From contig JAFDBA010000094.1 in assembly GCA_019313505.1 (NCBI GenBank), forward strand, positions 1-11,515: a stretch of 11,515 bases of DNA, given 5' to 3'. Source of the DNA: Deltaproteobacteria bacterium (lineage in GTDB: Bacteria; Desulfobacterota; Desulfobacteria; Desulfobacterales; UBA11574). Shown here piece after piece: positions 11,415-11,515 of the stretch. Positions within the stretch are counted from its first letter, which is position 1. Each line of letters starts with the position of its first letter. A model generated the notes under the pieces. That model had not been told where the DNA came from. It saw nothing but the letters and a program-made list of their open reading frames with translations, and made no database searches. Position numbers and translations under genes: made by a program.

Positions 11415-11515
11415 TCAAAAGTGTTTACATGGTGACAGTTTAACGGACATAATCTCAATGTCGAAGTAACCTTTTATCCCAAGTTTGTCTTTCCAATATT
11501 GTTCCCATTTATCCC
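11415..11515 (-). CDS. C-terminal end of an unknown protein (5' part outside window)
   Basis: The minus-strand frame is open from the window edge for 32 codons to TGA 11417-11415. The text (DKWEQYWKDKLGIKGYFDIE, then a basic 'SVKLSPCKHF' end) looks like genuine protein, with an aromatic and charged helix followed by a strand. The family is not recognised. Confidence 0.4.
   Translation of the reverse strand, partial: DKWEQYWKDKLGIKGYFDIEIMSVKLSPCKHF

Overview
The window looks like an accessory stretch of a Desulfobacterota (Desulfobacteraceae-like) chromosome. This is an inference. It rests on a small 'RRSGxxRRSGxDRR' protein of a kind I associate with that group, two sigma-54 type promoters, a DUF4143 ATPase remnant, many lone decayed genes, and AT-rich spacers around islands of higher GC. 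No rRNA, tRNA, CRISPR array or complete insertion sequence was seen.

Layout. Bases 1-650 hold the 3' end of an AAA-type ATPase, short tandem repeats and a 3' scrap of a Fis-type helix-turn-helix gene. Bases 650-1410 hold a four-helix membrane protein overlapping a truncated NAD-dependent epimerase. Bases 1410-2630 hold a sigma-54 promoter with upstream repeats, a 145-residue protein built from two copies of one motif, a 50-residue Arg-rich protein and a clear intrinsic terminator. Bases 2690-3350 (minus) hold a secreted Pro-tailed protein behind a second sigma-54 promoter with the same 16-bp core. Bases 3350-5084 hold two adjacent hairpins, a 41-codon ORF and an exported MORN-LysM protein (minus). 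Bases 5085-7560 (minus) hold a stand-alone radical SAM protein, a truncated DUF47/PhoU-like gene and a CBS-pair protein. Bases 7600-8740 hold a RhuM remnant, a ~107-bp MITE-like element, an unidentified 3' gene fragment and an intact isochorismatase-family hydrolase with terminator. Bases 9029-10630 (minus) hold an AbiE-type toxin-antitoxin pair whose toxin is cut by an in-frame TAG. Bases 10584-11515 hold the 3' half of a DUF4143 ATPase, a PEP mutase/isocitrate lyase-family gene with an internal deletion, and the 3' end of an unknown gene.

How the parts relate. Apparently intact genes (1812-2249, 2690-3073, the MORN-LysM gene, the radical SAM gene, the CBS gene, the isochorismatase gene and the AbiEi antitoxin) sit among at least eight truncated or interrupted ones, so the region looks like a site of repeated insertion and deletion. 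The most distinctive intact signal is the pair of near-identical sigma-54 promoters. They drive, on opposite strands, the two-repeat protein (with the Arg-rich mini-protein behind it) and the secreted Pro-tailed protein, which suggests one co-regulated unit. Defence-type genes (AbiE, RhuM, ATPase fragments) suggest a decayed defence or mobile island.
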